Positions 29,994 to 39,009 are shown, counted from the stretch's first letter. The stretch is 43,177 nt of DNA from Actinomycetota bacterium (GCA_030019215.1 JASEEZ010000016.1:1-43177), one strand, 5' to 3'. Numbers and translations: made by a program. Notes: generated by a model not told the origin, from the sequence alone.

Positions 29994-31913
29994 ATGGCTA
30001 AAAAAGTGAAGGCCACTTTGCCGGATGGGTCGGTTCTGGAGGTGGATAAGGGGATCAGGCTTGGCGAACTGGTGGCCCAAATTGGCCCAAAGCTGGCCAA
30101 AGAAGCTCTGGCCGGGAAGGTCGACGGAAAGCTGGTCGATTTGAGCGCGCCCATTTTGGGAGATAGCTCGGTTGAGATTATCACCTTCTCCTCACCGGAG
30201 GGTCCGGAGATCTATCGCCACAGTACCTCCCACGTAATGGCCCAGGCGGTTAGCGAGCTCTATCTTGGCGTGAAACTGGGCATTGGTCCCGCCATCGAGG
30301 ACGGTTTTTACTACGATTTCGACCTCGATGAAAATCTTTCTCCTGATGATCTGGAAAAGATCGAGAAGCGGATGAGAGAGATAATCCGGCAGGATCTCCC
30401 CTTCATCAAGGAAGAGCTTTCCCGCGAGGAGGCCATAAAATTTTTCAAATCCCTGAAACAGCCCCACAAGGTTGAGCTCTTGAGGGAGCGAGGAGATGAG
30501 AGAGTTACCGTCTATAAAAACGGCGATTTCGTTGATCTCTGTCGGGGTCCCCACCTCCCCTCGACTGGCAAGATTAAGGCCTTCAAGTTGTTGAGCATAG
30601 CCGGTGCCTACTGGCGGGGTGACGAAAAAAGACCGATGCTTCAGAGGATCTATGGAACGGCCTTCGATTCAAAAAAGGGTTTGGAGGAGCACCTTTACAG
30701 AATAGAAGAGGCGGCCAGGCGCGATCATCGTAAACTCGGTAGGGAGCTTGATCTTTTCACCCTCAGTGATCGGTTCGGCGCCGGGCTTGTCCTTTGGCAT
30801 CCCAAAGGTGCTTTGATTCGGAAGATCATCGAGGATTTCTGGCGGGAAGAGCACTTGAAACGGGGTTACGAGATCGTGATGACCCCTCATATCGCCAAAC
30901 TCGATTTGTGGAAGGAGAGCGGTCACTGGGATTTTTATCGGGATTACATGTATTCCCCCATGGAGATAGAGGGTCAGGAGTATGTTATCAAGCCGATGAA
31001 CTGTCCCGCCCACATCCTGATCTATCAATCGCGGACGCGCAGTTATCGAGATTTGCCTCTTAGGTGGGCTGAGCTGGGTACCGTCTATCGCTTCGAGCGA
31101 TCGGGGGTTCTTCATGGGCTCTTGAGGGTGAGGGGCTTTACCCAGGATGATGCACATATCTTTTGTCGGCCGGATCAAATAGAGGACGAAATCCTGGGCG
31201 TGATTGATCTTGTTCTTTATATGCTCAGAACCTTTGGTTTTGAGGAGTACGATGTTTATCTTTCCACCAGACCGGAAAAGTTCGTGGGTACGGTGGAACA
31301 CTGGGATCAGTCCACGGAGGCTCTGAAAATAGCCTTGAAGGATGTGGGCTTAGGATACCAAATCGATCCCGGTGAGGGTGTCTTTTATGGTCCCAAGATA
31401 GATATAAAGATAAAGGACGCTCTGGGAAGGGCCTGGCAGTGCACCACCATCCAGGTGGATTTCAATATCCCTGAGCGTTTTGACATGACCTACATGGGTG
31501 CTGACAACCGGCAGCATCGGCCGATCATGATTCACCGGGCGATCCTTGGCTCGATGGAGCGGTTTATGGGTTGCCTCGTTGAGCATTATGCGGGAGCTTT
31601 TCCGACCTGGCTTGCCCCTGTTCAGGTGATGGTCTTGCCCATCGCCGATAGGCATAACGATTATGCCCGGGGGGTCGGCGATAAACTCCGGGCGGAAGGG
31701 TTCCGCGCGGAGTTGGATGTGCGCACAGAATCGGTCAACAAGAAGATTCGAGATGCCCAGGTCCAGAGGGTTCCCTACATGTTGGTGGTTGGGGACAAGG
31801 AGATGCAATCGAACACCGTGGCGGTGCGCGACCGAGACGGCAAGGACAAGAGGGGTGTAGATTTTGATGAGTTCCTGTGGGGGTTAAAGGAGGAGATAGG
31901 GCAGAGGAGATGA
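29994..31913 (+). CDS. thrS: Threonine-tRNA ligase
   Basis: The 639-residue enzyme has all domains: TGS (VKATLPDGSVLEVDKGIRLG, residues 4-61), the editing-type SAD domain (RHSTSHVMAQAV near 72), the class II core (MNCPAHILIY near 333, RVRGFTQDDAHIFCRP near 377, and HRAILGSMERFMGCLVEH near 514), and the anticodon-binding domain at the C-terminus. It charges tRNA-Thr. The ATG at 29994 follows GGGAGG; the TTG at 29973 would add seven unneeded residues. Base composition is clearly richer in GC than in the island. No T-box is seen upstream. Confidence 0.97.
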   Translation: MAKKVKATLPDGSVLEVDKGIRLGELVAQIGPKLAKEALAGKVDGKLVDLSAPILGDSSVEIITFSSPEGPEIYRHSTSHVMAQAVSELYLGVKLGIGPAIEDGFYYDFDLDENLSPDDLEKIEKRMREIIRQDLPFIKEELSREEAIKFFKSLKQPHKVELLRERGDERVTVYKNGDFVDLCRGPHLPSTGKIKAFKLLSIAGAYWRGDEKRPMLQRIYGTAFDSKKGLEEHLYRIEEAARRDHRKLGRELDLFTLSDRFGAGLVLWHPKGALIRKIIEDFWREEHLKRGYEIVMTPHIAKLDLWKESGHWDFYRDYMYSPMEIEGQEYVIKPMNCPAHILIYQSRTRSYRDLPLRWAELGTVYRFERSGVLHGLLRVRGFTQDDAHIFCRPDQIEDEILGVIDLVLYMLRTFGFEEYDVYLSTRPEKFVGTVEHWDQSTEALKIALKDVGLGYQIDPGEGVFYGPKIDIKIKDALGRAWQCTTIQVDFNIPERFDMTYMGADNRQHRPIMIHRAILGSMERFMGCLVEHYAGAFPTWLAPVQVMVLPIADRHNDYARGVGDKLRAEGFRAELDVRTESVNKKIRDAQVQRVPYMLVVGDKEMQSNTVAVRDRDGKDKRGVDFDEFLWGLKEEIGQRR

Positions 31914-31968
31914 TGAAGGACGAAGGATGAAGGACGAAGGACGAAGGACGAAGGACGAAGGACGGGAA
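31914..31968 (+). repeat. Stutter words GAAGGACGAAGGATGAAGGA
   Basis: About seven near-copies of GAAGGACGAAGGAC fill the start of the gap between thrS and infC. The same words recur at about 21419 and 43053. Only one orientation is present here. Confidence 0.8.
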
Positions 31969-31991
31969 GAGGCTTTATTGGCAGTTTTTTC

Positions 31992-32020
31992 TGGACATCT
32001 TCTTTTGAACCATGTATACT
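31992..32020 (+). promoter_or_regulatory. Sigma-70-type promoter of the infC operon
   Basis: TGGACA (31992-31997), a 17-base spacer and TATACT (32015-32020) match the consensus well. Transcription would start near 32027, giving a leader of about 165 bases before infC. Confidence 0.65.
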
Positions 32021-32107
32021 TTCCTGGGACTAAATAGAGGAAAAGAAGAAGCCATCAGCTTCTCACCCCGGGGCGTTCTTTGGAACTGCTAGTGGGTTAT
32101 TTTATCG

Positions 32108-32132
32108 GGTGGCTTCAGCCACCTTTTGTTTT
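32108..32132 (+). terminator. Leader terminator or attenuator before infC
   Basis: GGTGGC-TTCA-GCCACC followed by TTTTGTTTT is a good intrinsic terminator. It lies between the promoter at 31992 and infC, so it is more likely an attenuator of the infC-rpmI-rplT leader than a terminator of thrS. An upstream AGAAG/CTTCT hairpin (about 32047-32064) could be part of the switch. Confidence 0.75.
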
Positions 32133-32193
32133 AATGGATTCGATGCCATAAGGTGTCTTTTGATCATCGAATGTTTTTGTGAGGTGAGTGCCC

Positions 32194-32712
32194 ATAGTCG
32201 TTAGAGCTCGCATAAATGAGTTCATCCGTGCTCCTCAAGTTAGACTTATCTCGCCTGAGGGAGCCCAGTTGGGGATAAAGCCGTTGGAGGAGGCTCTTAG
32301 GCTGGCGGAAGAGGAGGGGCTTGATCTGGTCGAAGTTGCTCCTCAGGCCGACCCGCCTGTTTGCCGTATTACGGACTATGGCAAGTACAGGTACGAGCAG
32401 GAGCAGAAGGTGAAGAAGGCCAGAAAGCACCAGACGACGATCGTGGTCAAGGAGATGAAGATGCGGCCCAAGATCAATGATCACGATTTTGAGACCAAGA
32501 AACGTCACGTGGTGAGGTTTCTAAAGCGGGGCTTCAAGGTCAAGGTAACAATAATGTTTCGAGGACGGGAGATGGCCCACACCGAATTGGGAAGGAAGCT
32601 CCTGGATAGATTGGCGGAGGAAGTGAAGGATTTAGGGGTGGTGGAATCCACTCCCAAGCTTGATCGGCGTGATATGAGAATGGTTCTTGCCCCAATTGGG
32701 GTGAAGCAGTAG
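32194..32712 (+). CDS. infC: Translation initiation factor IF-3, probable ATA start
   Basis: IF-3 checks the initiation codon and keeps ribosomal subunits apart. The N-domain ([20 protein letters not shown], then [18 protein letters not shown]) and C-domain ([20 protein letters not shown], then [10 protein letters not shown]) are complete. A GTG at 32188 is the only standard start, but GAGGTG (32181-32186) is only one base from it. The ATA at 32194 is seven bases from that site. infC genes in many bacteria use ATT, ATC or ATA so that IF-3 limits its own synthesis. With ATA the protein has 172 residues, a normal length. Confidence 0.93.
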   Translation: MVVRARINEFIRAPQVRLISPEGAQLGIKPLEEALRLAEEEGLDLVEVAPQADPPVCRITDYGKYRYEQEQKVKKARKHQTTIVVKEMKMRPKINDHDFETKKRHVVRFLKRGFKVKVTIMFRGREMAHTELGRKLLDRLAEEVKDLGVVESTPKLDRRDMRMVLAPIGVKQ

Positions 32713-32724
32713 GGGGTTGTTGTT

Positions 32725-32928
32725 TTGCCTAAGATGAAGACACACAAGGGTGCTGCAAAGCGCTTTAAGGTTACTGGCTCCGGCAAGATAATGCGGCGCC
32801 GGGCTTTTAAAAGTCACCTTTTGGAGAAGAAATCGGCCAAAAGGAAGGGGAAGCTTTCCCAGGATGCGTCAGTTAGCCCGGCGAATCTGCAAAACGTTAG
32901 GAGAAGCATCTCCTGCCGTGCCCACTGA
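32725..32928 (+). CDS. rpmI: 50S ribosomal protein L35
   Basis: The 67-residue protein matches L35: [20 protein letters not shown], then [20 protein letters not shown]. It starts with TTG at 32725, twelve bases after the infC stop, with GGGGG upstream. It is co-transcribed with infC and rplT. Confidence 0.96.
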   Translation: MPKMKTHKGAAKRFKVTGSGKIMRRRAFKSHLLEKKSAKRKGKLSQDASVSPANLQNVRRSISCRAH

Positions 32929-32981
32929 ACCTCGTCGAGCTTGGTTTAGAAATGAGTTTGGTGTAAGGGAGTTGAGGTTTT

Positions 32982-33341
32982 ATGCCCAGAGTTAAGCGGG
33001 CCATTCGCGCTAAGAAAAGGCACAAAAAAACACTGAGTTTGGCCAAGGGTTATTACGGGGCCAAGAGCAGGACCTATCGGGCGGCCAAGGAGCAGGTCAT
33101 GCATTCTTTGGCCTACTCCTATAGGGACCGAAGAGCTCGCAAACGGAATTTTAGGAGGCTCTGGATAGTAAGAATAAATGCCGCGGCCAGGCAGCATGGT
33201 CTCTCCTACAATCGATTTATAAACGGGCTCAAGCTGGCCGAAGTGGATATCGATAGAAAAATCCTCTCCGATTTAGCGGTAAACGAGCCGGATGCCTTCG
33301 CCGAGCTTGCCTCCCTAGTTAAGGAGAAGCTCGGTGCCTAA
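32982..33341 (+). CDS. rplT: 50S ribosomal protein L20
   Basis: The 119-residue protein matches L20: [60 protein letters not shown] and [15 protein letters not shown]20 is an early assembly protein of the large subunit and often represses its own operon through the leader RNA. An ATG with GGGAGTTGAGG upstream starts it. Confidence 0.97.
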   Translation: MPRVKRAIRAKKRHKKTLSLAKGYYGAKSRTYRAAKEQVMHSLAYSYRDRRARKRNFRRLWIVRINAAARQHGLSYNRFINGLKLAEVDIDRKILSDLAVNEPDAFAELASLVKEKLGA

Positions 33342-33421
33342 TCGCGGTTTAGGAGTCTGCTTTCGGAAAGGCTCGACTTTCCTATTTCGAGGTTTATTGG
33401 AGTTTAAAAAATCAACAGTAA

Positions 33422-33790
33422 TCGATGACCGGTTACAAAAGCTGTGAAGGAGAGAGAGTAAGCCATTGTTTTCCCATTCAGAGAGGTGTGTCTGTGGCTG
33501 GGAGCACACCTGGGGAATCGGCTGAAATTCACTCCGGAGTTGTGGGCTGAACAAATTCAGTCAAGAGGGACAAGTCAAGAGTCAAAAGAAAAACTTTTGA
33601 CTAGCAAGTCCTTTAGGGATGAGCGGTTGGCTAGACCAAAGGCCGATCGACTGAATTTAAGTAGGTCACATCGGTTTGCCCACCGTTATTGGGTCTGGAG
33701 AGCCCCCCGATGGACATCGGGGGGAACTGAGGTGGTACCGCGAGGGTGAAATCCCCTTCGTCCTTTGACGAAGGGGATTTTGATTTTTGC
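33422..33790 (+). promoter_or_regulatory. T-box riboswitch for tRNA-Phe upstream of pheS
   Basis: The 485-base gap before pheS holds a T-box leader. Stem I spans about 33422-33545, with an AGTA motif (33455-33465 region). A candidate Phe specifier codon TTC (33528-33530) is followed by A. The conserved T-box GAACTGAGGTGGTACCGCG lies at 33724-33742, where TGGT would pair with the ACCA end of tRNA-Phe. A terminator follows. Uncharged tRNA-Phe should stabilise the antiterminator and raise pheST expression. The 5' boundary is approximate. Confidence 0.92.
33751..33787 (+). terminator. Intrinsic terminator of the pheS T-box
   Basis: ATCCCCTTCGTC and GACGAAGGGGAT pair perfectly around CTTT and are followed by TTTGATTTTT. 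It ends 40 bases before the pheS ATG. Confidence 0.92.
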
Positions 33791-33826
33791 GGGAATAATA
33801 TAAGAGTATCTCATTTGGGGGTTGAG

Positions 33827-34876
33827 ATGAGCCTGCGGAGCGAAATAGCGAAGTTGCGCAAGGAGGTTCGAGGAGAGCTGAAGAAAGTTTCCTCGCTGGA
33901 GGAACTCGATACCCTCTGGGTACGAGTCCTGGGTCGAAAAGGGAAGTTAACCTCTCTGACGAGGGAGCTCGGACGTTTATCCTCTACCGAACGACCCACC
34001 GTCGGCAAGATGGTCAATGAGTTGCGTCAAGCATTCGAGACGAGCTTCGCTGAGAAACGGCGGGAGCTGGAAAGGGAACTTCGGGAAAGGAAGCTTGAGA
34101 AGGAGACCCTGGATATAACCCTTCCAGGCAAATTGCCTCAGCTGGGCGGAAAGCACTTAATTACCCAGATTATTGAAGAAGTCATTAGAATTTTCATTGG
34201 ATTGGGATACCAGGTGGCAGAGGGTCCAGAGGTGGAGCTGGATTACTACAACTTTGAGGCCCTCAATACCCCCCCAGACCATCCGGCGAGATCCTTGCAG
34301 GACACATTCTACATCAGGCGAAAAGGGGAGCGTCCGATGGCCGAGGATGTTCTCTTGAGGACTCATACCTCTCCGGTTCAAGTGAGGGTGATGGAGAAGA
34401 CAAAACCACCTATTTATATCATCGCCCCTGGTAGGGCTTATCGCCACGACGTTCCCGATCCCACACATTCCCCGATGTTTCATCAAATCGAGGGATTGGC
34501 CGTGGACAGAAACATCACCTTCGGGGATTTGAAGGGGACACTCGAGGTTTTCGCTCGGGAGATGTTTGGCGGGGAGAGGAAAGTTAGGCTCCGGCCGCAC
34601 TTTTTCCCGTTTACCGAGCCCAGCGCTGAGGTGGATGTCTCCTGTATCATCTGTGACGGGAAGGGCTGCAGAGTTTGCAAATATAGTGGTTGGTTGGAGA
34701 TATTGGGGGCGGGAATGGTCGACCCAAATGTTCTGGAGAATGTGGGCTACGATACCGAAGAGATAACCGGTTTCGCTTTTGGCATGGGCGTTGAAAGAAT
34801 TGCCATGCTCAAGTACGGCGTAAGCGATATCCGACTGTTCTTCGAGAACGATGTGAGGTTTCTTAAACAGTTCTAA
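33827..34876 (+). CDS. pheS: Phenylalanine-tRNA ligase alpha subunit
   Basis: The 349-residue protein has the N-terminal coiled coil (about 1-90) and the class II core: PDHPARSLQDTFYIRR, MFHQIEGLAVDRNITFGDLK, RPHFFPFTEPSAEVDVSC, and GFAFGMGVERIAMLKYGVSD near the end. It pairs with PheT as an alpha2-beta2 enzyme. A cysteine group (CIICDGKGCRVCK) sits in motif 2-3, as in many bacterial PheS. The ATG at 33827 is chosen: an in-frame ATG-less extension to 33746 would run through the T-box terminator. Confidence 0.96.
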   Translation: MSLRSEIAKLRKEVRGELKKVSSLEELDTLWVRVLGRKGKLTSLTRELGRLSSTERPTVGKMVNELRQAFETSFAEKRRELERELRERKLEKETLDITLPGKLPQLGGKHLITQIIEEVIRIFIGLGYQVAEGPEVELDYYNFEALNTPPDHPARSLQDTFYIRRKGERPMAEDVLLRTHTSPVQVRVMEKTKPPIYIIAPGRAYRHDVPDPTHSPMFHQIEGLAVDRNITFGDLKGTLEVFAREMFGGERKVRLRPHFFPFTEPSAEVDVSCIICDGKGCRVCKYSGWLEILGAGMVDPNVLENVGYDTEEITGFAFGMGVERIAMLKYGVSDIRLFFENDVRFLKQF

Positions 34877-34896
34877 CGACTATAACCGGAGGTTAG

Positions 34897-37308
34897 ATGA
34901 GGGTTTCACTGAACTGGCTAAGAGAATACGTGGATTTTGATCTCTCCCCCGAAGAGTTAGCCGAGAGGCTGGCCATGACCGGAACGGCTGTGGAGAGCAT
35001 CGAGCACCTTGGTTGCGCCTTCGAAAAAGTGGTCGTTGGCCGGATTAAGGGCATCAAACCTCATCCCAACGCCAATAATTTGGTTTTGTGCCGTGTAGAT
35101 GTGGGCGAGAGGGAGCTACAGATTGTCTGCGGTGCCAAGAATATGAAGAGATGGGACAGGGTCCCCGTTGCATTGGTCGGCGCTGTTTTACCGGGCGGTT
35201 TTGAGATCAAGAAGACTACCATCCGGGGCGAGGTTTCGGAGGGCATGATGTGCTCCGAGATGGAGCTGGGAATAGGCGAGGATGCCAGTGGCCTGCTGAT
35301 TTTAGACAAAGACAGCGGGGTTGGGGAGGATGTCGGGAAGGTCCTTGGCCTGGAGGACACGGTCCTTGAGTTGGAGATCACTCCGAATCGACCCGATTGC
35401 CTAGGTATGATTGGGGTCGCTCGGGAGGTGGCGGCCATCACCGGGGGCAAACTTAGAATACCCCGAGTCAGGTTCAAGGAAGAGAGTAGGCCAGCTTCAA
35501 GCCTGGCCAAGGTGAAGATAGCCGATCCCGATCTTGGTCCACGGTATGTTGCCCGGATGATCACCGATGTTAGCGTTGGCCCATCGCCCCTCTGGATGCA
35601 GAGACGCTTGATTGTAGGGGGTATGAGGCCGATTAACAACATTGTTGATGCGACCAACTATGTGATGCTGGAGACAGGACAGCCTCTTCATGCCTTTGAT
35701 TATGAAAAGCTGCGCGAGGGGAAAGTCATCGTCAGGCGAGCTCGTCGGGGGGAAACCCTGCTTACCTTGGATGGTGTGTTGCGCCAACTCGATGAGAGCA
35801 TGCTTGTTATCGCCGATGCCAGAGAACCCATCGCTTTGGCTGGTGTGATGGGTGGAGCTGACTCTGAGGTTTCTTCGGGGACAAGAATGGTTCTTTTGGA
35901 GTCCGCTAACTTTAATCCCGTGAGCGTGACGCGAACGTCGAGGAAGTTAGGTTTGCTTTCTGAGGCCTCCAGTCGTTTCGAAAAAGGGGTCGATCCTAAT
36001 GGGGTAATCTATGCTGCTGATAGGGCGACTCAGCTCATGGCGAGGATAGCGGGGGGCAAGGTCTTAAGGGGCGCGATCGATGTCTATCCCAAGCCGGTGC
36101 CCCCGAAAACTATGGGGCTTCGCCCTCGACTGGTTAACCACGTTTTGGGAACAGACCTTTCTTTGAAACGGATTGCTCAAATTCTGGAGAGCCTGGAGCT
36201 TAAAGTTTCGAAACCGGTTGCTCGTGACTCAAAACTAGAGGTCACTATTCCCACCTTTCGCCCCGATCTTGAACGGGAAATAGATTTAGTGGAAGAAGTA
36301 GCCCGCATTTATGGGTTCGATAGGATCGAGTCAACTTTGCCTGAGAGTGGCGAGAAGCGGGGAGGACTGAGTCCGGATCAGAGAATTCGCCAGCGCATCA
36401 AAGACTTCCTCGTCGGCATTGGTCTCCGGGAGGTCATAACCTACAGCTTCATCGATGCCAGGCATTTCGATAAATTAGCTCTTCCAGAGGAGAGTCCTCT
36501 GCGACGGGTGGTGCAGCTTCAGAATCCGCTCTCGGAGGAACAGTCGATCATGAGGACCACACTCATAGCGGGCTTGCTCCACGTCCTTCAGCACAATATC
36601 AATCGTGGTCAGCGCAATCTTCATGTGCTTGAAGTTGGACGGGTTTTTCATCCAGTACCCAGTCGCCCCTTGCCGGATGAACCGACAATGGTTGCGGGGG
36701 CGCTGACCGGGGCCTGGCACGATGACCAATGGTATGGAAGAGCCAAATCCGTTGATTTCTATGACGTTAAGGGTATAATCGTTGCCCTATTAAGGGATCT
36801 GGGGATCAGGGATTGGTTTTCAACCAGGGCTGTTCATCCGATCTTTCATCCGGGGCGGTGCGCGGAAGTATTTGTGAATGGGGAAGTCGTGGGTATTTTT
36901 GGGGAGATCCATCCAGATGTTCAGGCTGCTTATGGATTGCCTGAGCGCGTTGCCATCTTTGAACTCGAGGAGGCCAAGCTCGTTTCCCAGTCTGATCTCT
37001 CTCGGCACTTTGGGGAGATACCCAAGTACCCGGGCGTAATCTTGGACGTTGCTCTGGTGGTGGACGAGAAGATTCCAAACGAGGTCTTGGAGAAGGCCAT
37101 TCGCACATGGGGGGGCAAGCTTTTAAAGGAAGTTCGTCTCTTCGACCTCTATCACGGCAAACAAATTCCGGAGGGCAAAAGAGGTTTGGCTTATTCCCTT
37201 GTGTACTGGGCGGAGGATAGAACTCTCACTGATGAAGAGGTGAAGAAGATCCAGGACCGCATAATTGCCAAACTGAGGCAACAGTTGGGAGCGGAGATCC
37301 GCGCTTAG
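34897..37308 (+). CDS. pheT: Phenylalanine-tRNA ligase beta subunit
   Basis: The 803-residue protein is full length. It shows the tRNA-binding (EMAP-like) domain (VVVGRIKGIKPHPNANNLVL near 46), B3/B4 editing domain (MQRRLIVGGMRPINNIVDAT near 229), B5 domain, catalytic-like core (EVITYSFIDARHFD near 515) and C-terminal FDX-ACB anticodon-binding domain (KYPGVILDVALVVDEKIPNE near 709). It starts with ATG 20 bases after pheS. Its stop TAG (37306-37308) coincides with the left end of a MITE-like element. Confidence 0.97.
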   Translation: MRVSLNWLREYVDFDLSPEELAERLAMTGTAVESIEHLGCAFEKVVVGRIKGIKPHPNANNLVLCRVDVGERELQIVCGAKNMKRWDRVPVALVGAVLPGGFEIKKTTIRGEVSEGMMCSEMELGIGEDASGLLILDKDSGVGEDVGKVLGLEDTVLELEITPNRPDCLGMIGVAREVAAITGGKLRIPRVRFKEESRPASSLAKVKIADPDLGPRYVARMITDVSVGPSPLWMQRRLIVGGMRPINNIVDATNYVMLETGQPLHAFDYEKLREGKVIVRRARRGETLLTLDGVLRQLDESMLVIADAREPIALAGVMGGADSEVSSGTRMVLLESANFNPVSVTRTSRKLGLLSEASSRFEKGVDPNGVIYAADRATQLMARIAGGKVLRGAIDVYPKPVPPKTMGLRPRLVNHVLGTDLSLKRIAQILESLELKVSKPVARDSKLEVTIPTFRPDLEREIDLVEEVARIYGFDRIESTLPESGEKRGGLSPDQRIRQRIKDFLVGIGLREVITYSFIDARHFDKLALPEESPLRRVVQLQNPLSEEQSIMRTTLIAGLLHVLQHNINRGQRNLHVLEVGRVFHPVPSRPLPDEPTMVAGALTGAWHDDQWYGRAKSVDFYDVKGIIVALLRDLGIRDWFSTRAVHPIFHPGRCAEVFVNGEVVGIFGEIHPDVQAAYGLPERVAIFELEEAKLVSQSDLSRHFGEIPKYPGVILDVALVVDEKIPNEVLEKAIRTWGGKLLKEVRLFDLYHGKQIPEGKRGLAYSLVYWAEDRTLTDEEVKKIQDRIIAKLRQQLGAEIRA

Positions 37309-37382
37309 TGCCGTTACAACTTTAAAATAGAACATTTTGCCAATTAAAAGAAGCGATGTAGAAAATAGTTGTAACGGTACTA
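37306..37382. mobile_element. MITE-like element copy 1, between convergent genes
   Basis: The ends TAGTGCCGTTACAACTTTAA and, reversed, TAGTACCGTTACAACTATTT form terminal inverted repeats around a 77-bp element. Two more copies are at 40235 and 41589. The outer TAG at each end serves as stop codon, on the plus strand for pheT and on the minus strand for the gene ending at 37380. Confidence 0.75.
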
Positions 37383-37901
37383 GACCTCCACCGGTTTGAC
37401 TAAACCTGTTTCGCGAAGGCGTAGCATCATTCCGAAGATTAGTCCTATGATCGCGCATAGCCCCAGGGCTATGAGGGTATCCGGGACGGGGTTGGAGATG
37501 GCGATGAAGGCTAGACCGCTTACTCCCATATCCAGCATCGGCTGTAGTCCAACATCCAGCGCGGCGTATATCCACAACATCGCTAAGGCAAGCACATTGG
37601 CGAGGACCGGAGCTATTGTTGATAAGGTAAGCGAGGGATGCCGAAAGCGATGGTTGAGCACACCAAGGCTCGTCGAGCAGACGATGACGATCTCGCCAAA
37701 GTAGGGGATGAATACCATCAGAGGAAGCATCGCCACAGTTTCCAGGGGAAGAAGATCGTAAATCTTCATGCAGTCTATCATCCAGAGACAGGCCAAAACC
37801 GCGGCCAGCGTTACGGTCCCGAGAGGGCCACTAAAGGTTGCTCTGGAGGATGGGAGCTTCAAGCCGGCTATAATTTTCACACTCTTTCCAACCCCTTCCA
37901 A
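37380..37901 (-). CDS. Membrane protein of unknown function
   Basis: The 173-residue protein has about four to five hydrophobic segments (LGTVTLAAVLACLWMIDCM, VAMLPLMVFIPYFGEIVIV, TIAPVLANVLALAMLWIYAA, LIALGLCAIIGLIFGMML), so it is an integral membrane protein. I do not recognise the family. The start may be the TTG at 37901 or, better spaced behind GGAAGGGG, a GTG ending at 37880. The stop TAG is supplied by the right end of the MITE-like element, so the native C-terminus may have been trimmed. Confidence 0.7.
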   Translation of the reverse strand: MEGVGKSVKIIAGLKLPSSRATFSGPLGTVTLAAVLACLWMIDCMKIYDLLPLETVAMLPLMVFIPYFGEIVIVCSTSLGVLNHRFRHPSLTLSTIAPVLANVLALAMLWIYAALDVGLQPMLDMGVSGLAFIAISNPVPDTLIALGLCAIIGLIFGMMLRLRETGLVKPVEV

Positions 37902-37943
37902 TAGGGATATCGGCGAGTTCGCCCCCCGACTTTAGGAGAATTT

Positions 37944-38972
37944 ATGAGACGACCCGTGAGGGCGATGATTCTGGCGGCGGGTTTGGGAACCAGACTTCGC
38001 CCGTTGAGCTACGAAAGGCCGAAAGCGTTGTTTCCTGTGGCGAACCGGCCAGTAATCGAATTCGTCGTCCGCCTCCTCAAAAGGCACGGTTTCAATGATC
38101 TGGTCATTAACCTGCATTATCTTCCGAATAGAATAGTGGAATATCTGGGGGATGGTTCTGTCCTCGGGATGAAAATCGATTATTCATTTGAGGAGGAGCT
38201 TTTGGGCACCGCCGGGGCTTTAAGAAAAGCCCGAAAATATCTGGGTGAGGAAACTTTTCTGGTGATCAACTGCGATGTTTTAACTGATGTCGATCTTTCC
38301 AGAGCGCTCGAGTTTCACCGTGAGAGACGGGCGCTGGCCACCTTGATTTTGATCGAAGTCGAAGACCCGTCTTCTTATGGGATGATCGGTATTGATGATC
38401 GGGGAAGAATTGGGAGTTTCTTGGGGAGATCGGAAGTTGCCTTGAAATATGCGGTTTACGGGGGGATTTGTTTTTTGGAGCCGGAGATTTTTGAACTCAT
38501 CCCTCTCGGCTGTTCGGGTTTGGGGGATGTTGTCTTCCCCGGGCTTTTGCGGGAGGGAAAGCCGTTCTTTGGGTATCTGACTTCCGCTTCGCCTTCAGGT
38601 GAGGCGGGTTACTGGCTGGATGTGGGAACTCTGGAGAGATATCGTCGGGCGAACTGGGATGTCCTCGGGGGAAGATTTAAGGCGGTTGTTCCTTCCCATG
38701 GAAAAGGTGGGCGGGTACACCCCTCTGCTAAAATCAATGAGCCGGTGATCATTGGTTTGGGCTCGGTTGTCGGGGAAGGTGCCGAGATCGGTCCCCATGC
38801 TATCCTGGGACGAAATTGCTCGATAGGGAAGAGCGTCGTGGTGAGGAGGAGCATCTTCTGGGATGGGGTTCGTGTCGGGGATGGAGCCAGGGTCGACGAA
38901 TCTATTGTAGGGGATAGTGCTGTCATAAGGGGCGGTTGCGGCCTCAGAGGAAAAATTTGCAAGAAAACTTGA
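37944..38972 (+). CDS. Sugar-phosphate nucleotidyltransferase
   Basis: The 342-residue protein joins an N-terminal nucleotidyltransferase domain to a C-terminal left-handed beta-helix. The first has AMILAAGLGTRLRPLSYERP at residues 7-26, the KALFPVANRP block, the LLGTAGALRKA block and NCDVLTDVD near 110. The second has VHPSAKINEPVIIGLGSVVG, GAEIGPHAILGRNCSIGKSV and RVGDGARVDESIVGDSA. This matches mannose-1-phosphate guanylyltransferase or glucose-1-phosphate nucleotidyltransferase types used for cell-surface sugars. The exact substrate cannot be read from sequence. AGGAGA precedes the ATG. The stop lies within the palindrome before argC. Confidence 0.9.
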   Translation: MRRPVRAMILAAGLGTRLRPLSYERPKALFPVANRPVIEFVVRLLKRHGFNDLVINLHYLPNRIVEYLGDGSVLGMKIDYSFEEELLGTAGALRKARKYLGEETFLVINCDVLTDVDLSRALEFHRERRALATLILIEVEDPSSYGMIGIDDRGRIGSFLGRSEVALKYAVYGGICFLEPEIFELIPLGCSGLGDVVFPGLLREGKPFFGYLTSASPSGEAGYWLDVGTLERYRRANWDVLGGRFKAVVPSHGKGGRVHPSAKINEPVIIGLGSVVGEGAEIGPHAILGRNCSIGKSVVVRRSIFWDGVRVGDGARVDESIVGDSAVIRGGCGLRGKICKKT

Positions 38973-39009
38973 ATATTTATTGACAAATATTCAAGTTTCT
39001 GTATATAAT
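38965..39009 (+). promoter_or_regulatory. argC promoter overlapped by a 14-bp-arm palindrome, ArgR operator candidate
   Basis: TTGACA (38980-38985), an 18-base spacer and TATAAT (39004-39009) form a near-perfect promoter. AAACTTGAATATTT (38965-38978) and AAATATTCAAGTTT (38985-38998) are perfect inverted repeats around ATTGAC and cover the -35. The halves resemble ARG boxes (TGAATAWWWATTCA). ArgR binding here would block argCJB transcription. The palindrome also could end the upstream transcript, since it starts at that gene's stop codon. Confidence 0.75.
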
